A stretch of DNA of 64,000 bases from Acidovorax sp. FJL06 (GCF_003852545.1 NZ_QAJR01000033.1:1-64000); one strand, 5' to 3'; counted from the stretch's first letter, positions 39,336 through 53,921 are shown. Made by a program: numbers and translations. The notes: generated by a model not told the origin, from the sequence alone.

Positions 39336-39640
39336 TTCTGTACGTCCCGCAGGATGTCTTGGGTGAGTGCGTCGTAGCGGTTGTTGGCGCGGCGCACGTA
39401 AATGCCGGTGATCACGATTGTGAAGACGATCACGAACACGCCCAGCGGAATGCCCAGCGTGGTTACGCCGGCGCCGATGGGTTGCGCGAGAAAGGGCTTG
39501 TTGAAGGCGATCAGTGCGATGTAGCCGTAGTAAACGGCCAGCATCAGCGCGGTGAGCTGCCAGCCGAAACGGTTGCGTTCGCGGCGCAACTGCTGGTAGC
39601 GAGGATGGTTCTGGATGCGTGTGGCCACGGAATCCGTCAT
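39332..39640 (-). CDS. DUF485 inner-membrane protein, YjcH type
   Basis: A 102-residue protein with two transmembrane helices ([18 protein letters not shown] and [21 protein letters not shown]) and the DUF485 start pattern [16 protein letters not shown]. It is the usual small partner encoded before actP and is thought to assist or regulate acetate uptake; its precise role is not established. AGGAGAG precedes the ATG at 39640. Confidence 0.92.
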   Translation of the reverse strand: MTDSVATRIQNHPRYQQLRRERNRFGWQLTALMLAVYYGYIALIAFNKPFLAQPIGAGVTTLGIPLGVFVIVFTIVITGIYVRRANNRYDALTQDILRDVQK

Positions 39641-40051
39641 GGTGTCTCTCCTTTGGTGTCCTGGAAATGCGTCTCTCGCGGACCCGGCCGGGTGTGCACG
39701 AAACGGTGGCGATTCTGGAAAGCCGCGCTGACCCCCTTCTTACGGCGGTGCAACATGAAATGCCTAGGGTTTGTCCTCCCAAGGGTTTTCCTGGGCTGAA
39801 ATTTAGGTGTTTACCCGGAGGAATTCAGGCTTTTTCGCGGACCTGAAGGGACTTCATCTCGCATCGAGAAAAAAAGCATGCGGGTTTGTCCTGGGGCGTT
39901 CCGGGGCGGTGCGCGTGCACTCCAAAAGCCGACGATCCATGTCAGTTTTTGGTCAGAAGGCAAAACGATATTCCGGCTCCAGCACCCGGCGTGCTGTGAC
40001 GGCGGCGATTTCTCCGCCGATATCGAATCGACAACATTGGAGACAAAACCT
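39641..40051. other. Divergent promoter region between yjcH-actP and the MHS transporter
   Basis: This 411-bp gap serves two divergent transporter units. A GGGTTTGTCCT direct repeat occurs at 39767-39777 and 39882-39892, 115 bp apart. I see no clear sigma-54 (GG-N10-GC) or sigma-70 promoter with both elements. The short frames here have no domain. Confidence 0.45.
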
Positions 40052-41710
40052 ATGGCCACCCATCCCGCACCGCGGCCGATGTCACCCGAAGAGAGGAAGG
40101 TCATCTTCGCCTCTTCGCTCGGCACCGTTTTCGAGTGGTACGACTTTTACCTGTACGGCTCGCTCGCTGCCATCATCGCCAAACAGTTCTTCAGCGGCCT
40201 GGATGCGGGCTCGGCCTTCATCTTCGCGCTGCTGGCGTTTGCGGCGGGCTTCATCGTCCGTCCCTTCGGCGCCATCTTCTTCGGCCGCCTGGGCGACATG
40301 ATCGGCCGCAAGTACACGTTCCTGGTCACCATCCTGATCATGGGCCTGTCCACCTTCATCGTGGGCATCCTGCCGACCTATGCGTCGATTGGTGTGGCCG
40401 CCCCCATCATCCTGATTGCGCTGCGCCTGCTGCAAGGCCTGGCCCTGGGCGGTGAGTACGGCGGTGCTGCCACCTACGTGGCCGAGCATGCTCCGCACGG
40501 CCGGCGCGGCGCCTACACGGCCTGGATCCAGACCACCGCGACGCTGGGCCTGTTCCTGTCGCTGATGGTGATCTTGGGCACCCGCACGGTCATCGGCGAA
40601 GAAGCCTTTGCCGACTGGGGCTGGCGCGTGCCGTTCATCGTGTCGATCGTGCTGCTGGCCATCTCGGTGTGGATCCGCCTGGCCATGAACGAATCGCCTG
40701 CTTTCCAGAAGATGAAGGCCGAGGGCAAGACCTCCAAGGCCCCGCTGAAGGAATCGTTCGGCGAGTGGAAGAACCTCAAGATCGTGATCCTGGCGCTGGT
40801 GGGCCTCACGGCCGGTCAGGCCGTGGTTTGGTACTCGGGCCAGTTCTATGCGCTGTTCTTCCTGACGCAGGCCCTGAAGGTCGATGGCGCCACCGCCAAC
40901 ATCTTCGTGGCCATCTCGCTGCTGATCGGCACGCCCTTCTTCATCGTGTTCGGTTCGCTGTCCGACAAGATCGGCCGCAAGCCCATCATCCTGGCAGGTT
41001 GCCTGCTGGCCGCACTGACCTACTTCCCTGTGTTCGGCGCCCTGACCAAGGCCGCCAACCCTGCGCTCGCTGAAGCCCAGGCCAAGAACAAGGTGGTGGT
41101 GGTTGCTGATGCCAACGAGTGCTCGTTCCAGTTCAACCCCACCGGCACCGTCAAGTTCACCAGCTCGTGCGACATCGCCAAGCAGGTGCTGGCCGGCGCT
41201 TCGGTGAGCTACGAAAACGCACCCGCTGCGGCAGGTGCCCCCGCCGTGATCAAGATTGGTGAAACCACCATCACCGGTTACAGCAGCAAGGGCCTGCCCG
41301 CCGACGAAGCCAAGAAGAAGGACGGCGAGTTCAAGAAGGCCGTGGCCGACGCGCTCAAGGCCGCAGGCTACCCCACCAAGGCCGACCCGGCCCGCATCGA
41401 CAAGGTCATGGTCATCGCGATCCTGGTCTACCTGGTGCTGCTGGTGACCATGGTGTATGGCCCCATCGCCGCCATGCTGGTGGAAATGTTCCCCACCCGC
41501 ATCCGCTACACGTCCATGTCCCTGCCGTACCACATCGGTAACGGCTGGTTCGGCGGCCTGCTGCCCACCACAGCGTTCGCCATCGTGGCCCAGACCGGCA
41601 ACATGTACAACGGCCTGTGGTACCCCATCATCATCGCCGGTGCCACGGTGGTGATCGGTGGCCTGTTCATCAAGGAAACCAAGGACGTGGACATCTACGC
41701 CAACGACTGA
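40052..41710 (+). CDS. MHS-family (MFS) metabolite:H+ symporter with extracytoplasmic insert
   Basis: A 552-residue major facilitator of the metabolite:H+ symporter subfamily. Signature motifs are TVFEWYDFYLYG at the start of helix 1, GRLGDMIGRKYT in the loop between helices 2 and 3, and SLSDKIGRKP later. The usual length is about 430-450; the excess lies at residues about 335-448, a soluble Lys/Ala-rich segment with two Cys (ECSFQF, SSCDIA) between late helices, on what should be the periplasmic side. The ATG at 40052 is preceded by TTGGAGAC. Substrates of the family include dicarboxylates, shikimate, betaine and acetate/pyruvate; none can be fixed here. Confidence 0.88.
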   Translation: MATHPAPRPMSPEERKVIFASSLGTVFEWYDFYLYGSLAAIIAKQFFSGLDAGSAFIFALLAFAAGFIVRPFGAIFFGRLGDMIGRKYTFLVTILIMGLSTFIVGILPTYASIGVAAPIILIALRLLQGLALGGEYGGAATYVAEHAPHGRRGAYTAWIQTTATLGLFLSLMVILGTRTVIGEEAFADWGWRVPFIVSIVLLAISVWIRLAMNESPAFQKMKAEGKTSKAPLKESFGEWKNLKIVILALVGLTAGQAVVWYSGQFYALFFLTQALKVDGATANIFVAISLLIGTPFFIVFGSLSDKIGRKPIILAGCLLAALTYFPVFGALTKAANPALAEAQAKNKVVVVADANECSFQFNPTGTVKFTSSCDIAKQVLAGASVSYENAPAAAGAPAVIKIGETTITGYSSKGLPADEAKKKDGEFKKAVADALKAAGYPTKADPARIDKVMVIAILVYLVLLVTMVYGPIAAMLVEMFPTRIRYTSMSLPYHIGNGWFGGLLPTTAFAIVAQTGNMYNGLWYPIIIAGATVVIGGLFIKETKDVDIYAND

Positions 41711-41905
41711 TCCGTGAGGGCCGGTCTGCCGTGACCTGTCATGGCGGATCGGCACCCACCGGTGTGCAGGGCCCAACCCGCAAGGGGCGGGCCCTGTGTT
41801 CCATCAAGGGGCTTGTGCTGCGCACCAGTACAACCGACAACCCTGCGCGCCAGGCCCCTTGATTGAACAAACCCATTCATTCCCAAGGACCCAAGGAGAT
41901 TTTTT

Positions 41906-42103
41906 ATGTGGAAGATTGCTGTTGGCTTCGTTTTGTTCGCAGCCGTGTCGATGTTCGTGATCATCAAGGCGGGCGACAAGGCCGACATGGGCGGTGAAAA
42001 GCATGGCGCCGATGCCGTGCACGCCCCCGAGGCCCCGGCCAGCCCGGCCGCGCCCGCGCCCGCGCCCGCCGCAGCGCCTGCGGCCCCGGCCAGCGCCCAG
42101 TAA
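41906..42103 (+). CDS. Small single-pass membrane protein with Ala/Pro-rich tail
   Basis: A 65-residue protein with one N-terminal hydrophobic segment (KIAVGFVLFAAVSMFVIIKAG) and a low-complexity tail of Ala-Pro repeats from residue 42. AAGGAG lies 7 bp before the ATG at 41906, which strongly supports translation, and a terminator follows. I do not recognise a family. It may form part of the transporter transcript 195 bp upstream or be a short exported or anchored peptide. Confidence 0.7.
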   Translation: MWKIAVGFVLFAAVSMFVIIKAGDKADMGGEKHGADAVHAPEAPASPAAPAPAPAAAPAAPASAQ

Positions 42104-42167
42104 GCCGCTGGGGCCATGGCCTGGCCCGCCCAGCGGGGGCAGGCCAGGCGTGTACAGATGCCAGATG

Positions 42168-42202
42168 CAAAAAAGCCCGGAGCACCCGCTCCGGGCTTTT
42201 TT
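42168..42202. terminator. Bidirectional intrinsic terminator
   Basis: A run of A precedes and a run of T follows a 10-bp perfect stem (42174-42183 with 42188-42197). It can terminate the small-protein transcript on the plus strand and the binding-protein transcript on the minus strand. Confidence 0.9.
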
Positions 42203-42239
42203 CGTGGGGCCACCGTGGCGGGCGCCCGGGGGGCGCGGT

Positions 42240-43358
42240 TCAGCGCTTGAAGCGGCCGTCGTTGCCGATGATGGACAGGTCGGAGAAATCCAGGCCGCTG
42301 TGGTCCGTGGGGCTGTAGCTCAGCTCCATGCCGCCCAGGTCCCATTTCCTGATGCTTTCCAGCCCCGCCAGCAGCTTGGCGCGGTCGGGCTTGGGGCCGG
42401 CGCGCTTGAGGCCTTCGACCAGCACCTTGGCGCTCACGAAGCCCTCGACCATGGCGGGCGTGAGGTCGGCGATGTTCTTGGCGCGCGCCAGGTCCAGGGC
42501 CTCCTTGATGACCGGGTAGTTCAGCGAGCGCTCGGACGGAAACACCTGCGTGACCACCACGCCCCGGGCCTGGTCGCCCAGGGCCTTCACGAAGCCGCCC
42601 GAGGCGTTGTTGGACAAGGTGACGATCTGGCCCGTGACGCCGGCGGCACGCAGGGCCTTGATGCCATCCACCACGGCGGCCCCGGTGCCGATGAAGACCA
42701 CGGCCTGGGGCTGCTTTTGTGCCACGCGCGGCGCGATGGCGCTGTAGTCGGGCTTGGCGCGGTCGAACTTCTCGACGAACAGGGCCTCCATGCGGTTGGC
42801 CTTGAACCCTGCCTGCGCGCCGGCCAGGCCATCCGCGCCAAAGGTGTCGTCCACATGCACCACCCCGATGCGCTGGATGCCCAGCGTGTGCAGGTGCGAG
42901 ATGGCCTTGGCCACTTCGCGCTGGTAGGGGGCCCGCACGTTGAAGATGTGTTTGCTGACCGGCTGGTGCAGCGCAATTGCACCGGTGGACGGGCCCACCA
43001 GCGGCACGCCATGCTGGTCCAGCACCGGGATGATGCCCTGCGTGTGGGGCGTGCCCCGCGTCATGAACAGGCCGATCACGCCTTTTTGCTCGATCAGTGT
43101 CTTGGTGTTCTCCAGCGTGAGCTTGGGGTCGAACTTGTCGTCCAGCGACATCACCTCGACCTTCTGCCCGCCCACGCCGCCCCTGGCATTGACGTGGTCG
43201 ATGTAGAGGGCCGCCCCCTGCATGGATTCGGCCACCGTGGCGGCGGCCGACCCGGTGATGCCCACCGTCTGGCCAATGAGCAGTTGGGCGTGCGCGGCGC
43301 CCATCCCGAGGGTGGCCAACAGGGTGCAAAGCCTGCCGGCCCGGCCAATGAACTTCAT
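42240..43358 (-). CDS. LivJ-like ABC transporter substrate-binding protein (paralogue 1)
   Basis: A 372-residue periplasmic binding protein of the branched-chain-amino-acid/amide type (Peripla_BP_6). A signal peptide ends near MGAAHAQ. The ligand-cleft style segments are SLDDKFDP, TRGTPHTQGIIP and GPSTGAIALHQP. It closely resembles the protein encoded just upstream (43482-44597) along its whole length. No permease or ATPase gene is present, so it must work with a transporter elsewhere or as a sensor partner. AGGAGAC precedes the ATG. Confidence 0.9.
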   Translation of the reverse strand: MKFIGRAGRLCTLLATLGMGAAHAQLLIGQTVGITGSAAATVAESMQGAALYIDHVNARGGVGGQKVEVMSLDDKFDPKLTLENTKTLIEQKGVIGLFMTRGTPHTQGIIPVLDQHGVPLVGPSTGAIALHQPVSKHIFNVRAPYQREVAKAISHLHTLGIQRIGVVHVDDTFGADGLAGAQAGFKANRMEALFVEKFDRAKPDYSAIAPRVAQKQPQAVVFIGTGAAVVDGIKALRAAGVTGQIVTLSNNASGGFVKALGDQARGVVVTQVFPSERSLNYPVIKEALDLARAKNIADLTPAMVEGFVSAKVLVEGLKRAGPKPDRAKLLAGLESIRKWDLGGMELSYSPTDHSGLDFSDLSIIGNDGRFKR

Positions 43359-43455
43359 GGGATGTGTCTCCTGCGTGTGGAGCGCCCGAGTGTAGGCACG
43401 GCCACCGGCAGGGAATCTGTAGAAACGCGTAGTGCCAGCAGCCCATGAACCTGGC

Positions 43456-43475
43456 GCGGCCCGTACCCGGGCCGC
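43456..43475. terminator. Hairpin between the two binding-protein genes
   Basis: A perfect 8-bp stem GCGGCCCG/CGGGCCGC with a four-base loop stands just after the stop of the upstream paralogue. It lacks a T-run, so it may attenuate transcription or protect the upstream mRNA rather than stop it. Confidence 0.4.
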
Positions 43476-43481
43476 AGGATG

Positions 43482-44597
43482 TCACCTCCTGAACTTGCCG
43501 TCCGTGCCGATGATGGACAGGTCGGTAAAGTCCAGGCCCGTGTGGTCGTCCGGGCTGAAACTCACCTCCAGCCCACCGAGGTCGAACTTCTTGATGCTTT
43601 CCAGTGCCGCGTGGATCTTGTCGCGGCTGGGCTTGGGGCCGGCGCGCTTGAGGCCTTCGACCAGCACCTTGGCGGCGGCAAAGCCTTCGAGCATGGCGGG
43701 GCTGATCTCGCCCGGGCCCTTGGCCTTGGCCATTTCCTGCGCCTCCTTCACCATGGGGTAGGTCACGGCGCGCTCGTTGGGGTAGACCTGGGTCACGATC
43801 ACGCCGCGCGCATTGGCGCCCAGGCTCTTGATGAAGCCGCTGGAGGCGTTGTTGGACAGCGTCACGATCTGGGCGGCCGAGCCCGCCGTGCGCAGCGCGG
43901 CGGTGGCATCCACCACGGCCGAGCCCGATGCAATGATCAGCACCGCCTGCGCGTCGCCCTTGGCCACCTTGGTGGCGATGGGCGCGAAATCCGGCTTGGC
44001 CCGGTCGAACTTTTCCGACGCCACGGGCGTGAGCTTGGCCGTGGTGAGCCCTTTTTGCGCGCCCTGCACGCCGTCCGCGCCAAAGCTGTCGTCCGCATAG
44101 ACCAGCGCCACGCGGGTGATGCCCATGGACGCCAAGTGGGTGATCGCCTTTTCGGCCTCGCGCTGGTAGGTGGCCCGCACATTGAAGATGTACTTGCGCA
44201 CCGGCTGGTGCAGCACCATGGCGCCCGTGGAGGGCGCGACCAGCGCCACCCCGTGCTTTTCGAGCAGGGGGATCATGGCCTCGGTGTGCGGCGTGCCCCG
44301 GGTGAGGAACATGGCCGCCACGTTCTGCTCCTCGATCAGCTTGCGCGCGTTGTCGGCGGCCAGCTTGGGGTCGAACTTGTCGTCGAGCGAGGTGAGTTCG
44401 ATCTTCTGGCCGTTCACACCGCCCTTGGCGTTGACGGCGTCGATGTACAGCCGGGCGCCGTCCGTGGTCTCCTTCACCCCGGCCGCCACCTGGCCGGAGA
44501 AGCCTGCGGTCTGGCCGATCAGGATCTGTGCCTGGCTGGCCGTGCACACGCCCAGCACCAGGGCCGCACCGGCCCACAGTGTTTGCCATTGCTTCAT
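43482..44597 (-). CDS. LivJ-like ABC transporter substrate-binding protein (paralogue 2)
   Basis: A 371-residue periplasmic binding protein, the first of a tandem pair on the minus strand. The signal peptide ends ASQAQ. SLDDKFDP, TRGTPHTEAMIP, APSTGAMVLHQP and TLSNNASSGF align directly with the neighbour, and both end DLSIIG-DG-FRR/FKR. This indicates a local duplication with later divergence. The ligand is probably an amino acid or small amide. TGAGGAGAC precedes the ATG at 44597. The longer frame extending to 46346 is antisense to uvrA. Confidence 0.9.
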   Translation of the reverse strand: MKQWQTLWAGAALVLGVCTASQAQILIGQTAGFSGQVAAGVKETTDGARLYIDAVNAKGGVNGQKIELTSLDDKFDPKLAADNARKLIEEQNVAAMFLTRGTPHTEAMIPLLEKHGVALVAPSTGAMVLHQPVRKYIFNVRATYQREAEKAITHLASMGITRVALVYADDSFGADGVQGAQKGLTTAKLTPVASEKFDRAKPDFAPIATKVAKGDAQAVLIIASGSAVVDATAALRTAGSAAQIVTLSNNASSGFIKSLGANARGVIVTQVYPNERAVTYPMVKEAQEMAKAKGPGEISPAMLEGFAAAKVLVEGLKRAGPKPSRDKIHAALESIKKFDLGGLEVSFSPDDHTGLDFTDLSIIGTDGKFRR

Positions 44598-44819
44598 GGC
44601 TGTCTCCTCATTGTTCTTGGAAAGGTTGTGGGTAAACGAGCAGTCTAAACCGAGGCCTCCCGCGCATCGGCAAGTTGGCTCCACGGGCGCGGGCATGGGC
44701 CCCCGCCTTTTGTCCCGCATCAAAAGCACCGCAGTGCGCCCCAGGGGTAATTCGGGGCCGCAGCAAAGGGGCGGGCAGATCCCTAGAATGTTTCGCCTCA
44801 CACCCGAAAGACCGCCTCC

Positions 44820-50693
<5,874 letters not shown>

Positions 50694-50820
50694 GATGAAG
50701 CACCCCCTGAGGCGCTTCGCGCCTTCCCCCTCTCTCATATTGCTCCGCAATCTGGGAGGGGGACGCCCCCAGCGCGGCGGGGCGGCCCTTGCGCGGGGGC
50801 CCTGGCTTGGGGCGCGCCCT
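50694..50820. repeat. Post-stop dispersed repeat, family B copy 5
   Basis: It begins directly after the uvrA stop with CACCCCCTGAGGCGCTTCGC, then CCCCCTCTC...GGGAGGGGG around an ATTGCTCCGCAAT stem, then the GGCGGGGCGGCCCTT module. This is the most complete copy. No gene is seen up to 50907. Confidence 0.75.
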
Positions 50821-50907
50821 TTGCATGCGCTGTGGGTGGCGCGTTGCGCCATCAAGGGCTGAGACGTCGGTGGGCGGTGGTAGCGCTCTGAGCCATCTTC
50901 CTTGAAC

Positions 50908-51270
50908 ATGGACCCCATGCCCACCCGCAACCCCGCTGGCCACACTGTGGTCTGGCTGCACCCCGAAGCCCCGCCCAAGCCCGCCGAGGGCGCGCCCTGC
51001 AATGGCTGTGGCCTGTGCTGCCTGGCCGAGCCCTGCCCGCTGGGCGTGCTGGTGTCGCGGCGCCGCAAGGGCGCCTGCGTGGCGTTGCGCTGGAGCGATA
51101 CCGACCAGCGCTACTGGTGTGGCATGGTGGCCGACCCGGGTGGGGTGACGGGGTTCACCCAGCCCTGGGCGGTGCGTGCGATGTCGGCCCTGGCGCGGCG
51201 GTGGATCGCATCGGGCATCGGCTGCGATGCGCGGCTGGATGTGGAGCCGCCTTCTGCCGAGCATCATTGA
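50908..51270 (+). CDS. Cysteine-cluster protein, YkgJ-like
   Basis: A 120-residue protein with a CNGCGLCC motif (Cys31, Cys34, Cys37, Cys38) followed by Cys43 and Cys57, suited to binding zinc or an iron-sulfur cluster. It recalls the YkgJ/UPF0153 cluster family, but the rest has no motif I recognise. The ATG at 50908 is chosen; a TTG at 50902 and an ATG at 50917 are alternatives. It stands alone between a family B repeat and a family A repeat. Confidence 0.7.
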   Translation: MDPMPTRNPAGHTVVWLHPEAPPKPAEGAPCNGCGLCCLAEPCPLGVLVSRRRKGACVALRWSDTDQRYWCGMVADPGGVTGFTQPWAVRAMSALARRWIASGIGCDARLDVEPPSAEHH

Positions 51271-51345
51271 TTTGCTATTAAATAAATAGCTATAAGGGCA
51301 AGTCCATCAAGCGGTATCGGCATTTTTTGCTTGCAAAATTTCGCG
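51268..51345 (+). repeat. Dispersed family A repeat, copy 7
   Basis: TTTGCTATTAAATAAATAGC, then TATAAGGGCAAGTCCATCAA and GCGGTATCGGCATTTTTTGC match the family. It overlaps the 3' end of the minus-strand ctlX gene, so the last dozen codons of ctlX (ILQAKNADTA) derive from repeat-like sequence. Confidence 0.65.
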
Positions 51346-52266
51346 TCGCGCCAGGTGGATGCCCGCCAGCATGCAGCGCACTGATCCGCCCGCCAGCTCG
51401 ATGGTGGGCACGGCCAGGGGCAGCAGGGCCGCGCTGCGCTCAATCACGGCCTTCTGCGTGGGCGACAGGCTGGCCGCCGCGCGGGCCGACAACGCCAGCA
51501 CCCGGCCCCGGGTGCCCTGCAGCTCCAGCGCATTGCCCGCAAATTCGCCGATCTGCCAGGGGCTCAGCTCGATCAGCTCCCGCCCCGTTTCGCGCAGCCG
51601 CGCGCGCACGGCGTTGCGCCGCGCGGGGTCGGTGACCAGGTGAAATCCGCCCAGCGCAAAGTCGGTGCCCACGCACAGCATCACGTTGGTGTGGTAGCAG
51701 GGCTTGCCCTCGGCGTCGGCCGTGGCAAAGGCCATGGGCTCGTAGTTGAAGTGGGTGCAAAAGCGCTCCAGCGCCACCGGGTCGGCGCGGTTGGATTGCG
51801 CGGTGTAGGCGATGCGGTGGATGTGGTCGAGCACCATGGCGCCTGTGCCTTCGAGGAACAGGCCATCGGCCTCCAGGCCGGAGTAGTCGATCACGTCCTG
51901 CACGCGGTATTCGGCCTTGAGCCGTTCGATCACGTCGCTGCGCCGTTCGCGGCGGCGGTTCTCGGCATACATGGGGTAGACGGCCACATGCCCGCCCGCG
52001 TGGGTGGAGAACCAGTTGTTGGGGAACACCGCGTCGGGGGTGTGGCGCTCGCCCTGGTCGTCGAACAGGTGCACGCGCACACCGGCGGCCTCCAGCGCCG
52101 CAGCGGCGGCCGTGACTTCGGCAAAGGCACGGCGTGCGGTGTCCTCGGCGGCCAGGTCGCTGGCGCGGGCCTGGAAGGCGTTGTCCCCAGCGGTTTCGGG
52201 GTTGGGGTGGAAGTGGTGGGGGCGCACCATCACGACGGCGCTGGGGGCTTGGGCTGAGGGGGGCAT
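51307..52266 (-). CDS. ctlX: Guanidine-group-modifying hydrolase of the CtlX type
   Basis: A 319-residue alpha/beta-propeller enzyme related to arginine deiminase and dimethylarginine hydrolase. VRPHHFHPNPETAGDNAFQ opens the fold, TPDAVFPNNWFSTH carries substrate-binding residues, His in CYHTNVMLCVG and Cys298 in SVRCMLAGIH form the catalytic pair. The style matches proteins named citrulline utilization hydrolase CtlX; activity is inferred. The ATG at 52266 is chosen over an upstream start at 52332. A Lrp-type regulator gene diverges 127 bp away, a common pairing. The 3' end overlaps a dispersed repeat. Confidence 0.85.
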   Translation of the reverse strand: MPPSAQAPSAVVMVRPHHFHPNPETAGDNAFQARASDLAAEDTARRAFAEVTAAAAALEAAGVRVHLFDDQGERHTPDAVFPNNWFSTHAGGHVAVYPMYAENRRRERRSDVIERLKAEYRVQDVIDYSGLEADGLFLEGTGAMVLDHIHRIAYTAQSNRADPVALERFCTHFNYEPMAFATADAEGKPCYHTNVMLCVGTDFALGGFHLVTDPARRNAVRARLRETGRELIELSPWQIGEFAGNALELQGTRGRVLALSARAAASLSPTQKAVIERSAALLPLAVPTIELAGGSVRCMLAGIHLARREILQAKNADTA

Positions 52267-52393
52267 GGTGGGAGAGGGCGGGGCGGTGGAAGGAGAGAAG
52301 GCCCAATTCTCTGAACAGCCAGCGCTATTCAATAGCGTCAGGATTGTTCAAAATGCGCTGAAAATTGCCGATCTGCCAATTGCAAGACCCACT

Positions 52394-52825
52394 ATGACCA
52401 AGCTTGACGACACCGACCGCGAAATCCTCAGCATCCTGCGCGCCGATGCGCGCACGCCCGTGGCCACGCTGGCGCAAAAGCTGCGCGTGTCGCGCGGCAC
52501 GGTGCAGAACCGGCTGCACAAGATGGAGGAAAGCGGCGTCATCACCGGCTACACCGTGCGCTTGCGGCCCGATTCGGAGCCCCAGCGCATCCGCGCGTGG
52601 ATGAGCATCGCGGTCGAAGGCAATGCCGCGCCCGCCGTGATCCGCGCGCTGCGCGGCGAGCCCATGGTGGGCACGCTGCACACCACCAATGGCCGCTGGG
52701 ACATCGTGGCCGAGGTGCGCGCCGAGAGCCTGGAGGCGTTCGATGCCGCGCTGGGCCGCATCCGCCTCACGCCGGGCATCGCCAACACCGAGACCAGCAT
52801 CCTGCTGTCCACCTACAAGGCCTGA
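52394..52825 (+). CDS. Lrp/AsnC-family transcriptional regulator
   Basis: A 143-residue regulator with an N-terminal helix-turn-helix (LDDTDREILSILRADART, then VSRGTVQNRLHKMEESGVI) and a C-terminal ligand-binding ACT-like (RAM) domain. It probably controls the divergent ctlX gene in response to an amino acid such as citrulline or arginine. The ATG at 52394 matches the family start. Both genes share the 127-bp gap, which has A/T-rich tracts (ATTGTTCAAAATG, GAAAATTGCC) suited to Lrp binding. Confidence 0.9.
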   Translation: MTKLDDTDREILSILRADARTPVATLAQKLRVSRGTVQNRLHKMEESGVITGYTVRLRPDSEPQRIRAWMSIAVEGNAAPAVIRALRGEPMVGTLHTTNGRWDIVAEVRAESLEAFDAALGRIRLTPGIANTETSILLSTYKA

Positions 52826-52958
52826 GCAGCGAGCGACGGCGGAGCGCGCACGGGCTGGCGCTTTGGAGACAGGCGCTAGGGGTTTTCTGCATGCCCTGGC
52901 GGGTGTGGCCTGCAGTTCAATGGCGAAGTCTTTGTTTTTGCCTTTCAGGAGCCCCGCC

Positions 52959-53921
52959 ATGCAACGTCGCCAGATCCTCCAATGGGGTGCCGCCAGCCTC
53001 GCCGCCCCCGCGTTCGCGGCGCAGGCCCAGAGCTTTCCGAGCAAGCCCATCAAGCTGGTGGTCGCCTTCCCGGCAGGCGGCCCCACCGACATCACCATGC
53101 GTGCGCTGGCCGACAACGCCAGCAAGATCCTGGGCCAGCCCGTGATCGTGGAGAACAAGCCCGGCGCCGGCGGCACCTTGCCCGCGCAGGCCCTGCAGGG
53201 CGCGGCGGCCGACGGCTACACCATTGCGCAGATCCCGCTGGGCGTGTTCCGCCTGCCCTACACCACCAAGATCAACTGGGACCCGGTCAAGGACATCAGC
53301 TACGTGCTCAATGTCACCGGCTACGCGTTTGGCCTGGTGGTGCCGGCCGACTCCCCGCTCAAGACCTGGACGCACTTCGTGGCCTGGGCCAAGGCCAACC
53401 CCGGCAAGCTGAGCTACGGCTCCACCGGCACCATGACCAGCCCGCACCTGACGATGGAACTCATCGCGCAGCAACTGGGGCTGGAGCTGCTGCATGTGCC
53501 TTACAAGGGCAGTGCCGACCTGATGCAATCCATCCTGGGCGGGCAGATCATGGCCGCGGCCGACTCCACGGGCTTTGCCCCGCAGGTCGAGGCCGGCAAG
53601 CTGCGCGTGCTCAACACCTGGGGCGCCGAGCGCCTGGCCAAGTTCCCCGACGCACCCACGCTCAAGGAGCTGGGCCTGAACCTGGTGCAGAACTCGCCCT
53701 TTGGCATCGGCGCGCCCAAGGGCACGCCCGACGCGGTGGTGAAGCGCCTGCACGATGCCTTCAAGCAGGCCATGGAGCAGGACAGCTACCGCACCGCCCT
53801 GGCCCGCTACGACATGGTGCCCATGTACATGAGCACGTCGGCGTACAAGAAGTTTGCGCAGGACACCTTTTCGCGCGAAAAGGCGCTGGTGGAAAAACTG
53901 GGCCTGGCCAAACCCGCTTGA
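52959..53921 (+). CDS. Bug/TctC-family extracytoplasmic solute receptor
   Basis: A 320-residue periplasmic binding protein of the tripartite tricarboxylate transporter family. A twin-Arg-like signal (MQRRQILQ ending FAAQA) leads to KPIKLVVAFPAGGPTDITMR and VENKPGAGG, the hallmark of Bug proteins. No TctA/TctB membrane genes are near, so it is one of the orphan receptors that are numerous in Burkholderiales. The ligand is probably a carboxylate. CAGGAG precedes the ATG at 52959. Confidence 0.92.
   Translation: MQRRQILQWGAASLAAPAFAAQAQSFPSKPIKLVVAFPAGGPTDITMRALADNASKILGQPVIVENKPGAGGTLPAQALQGAAADGYTIAQIPLGVFRLPYTTKINWDPVKDISYVLNVTGYAFGLVVPADSPLKTWTHFVAWAKANPGKLSYGSTGTMTSPHLTMELIAQQLGLELLHVPYKGSADLMQSILGGQIMAAADSTGFAPQVEAGKLRVLNTWGAERLAKFPDAPTLKELGLNLVQNSPFGIGAPKGTPDAVVKRLHDAFKQAMEQDSYRTALARYDMVPMYMSTSAYKKFAQDTFSREKALVEKLGLAKPA

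Noticed and set aside
44598-44819. LexA (SOS) box before uvrA
   Set aside because: I looked for CTGT-N8-ACAG and found no convincing match, so no SOS operator is claimed.
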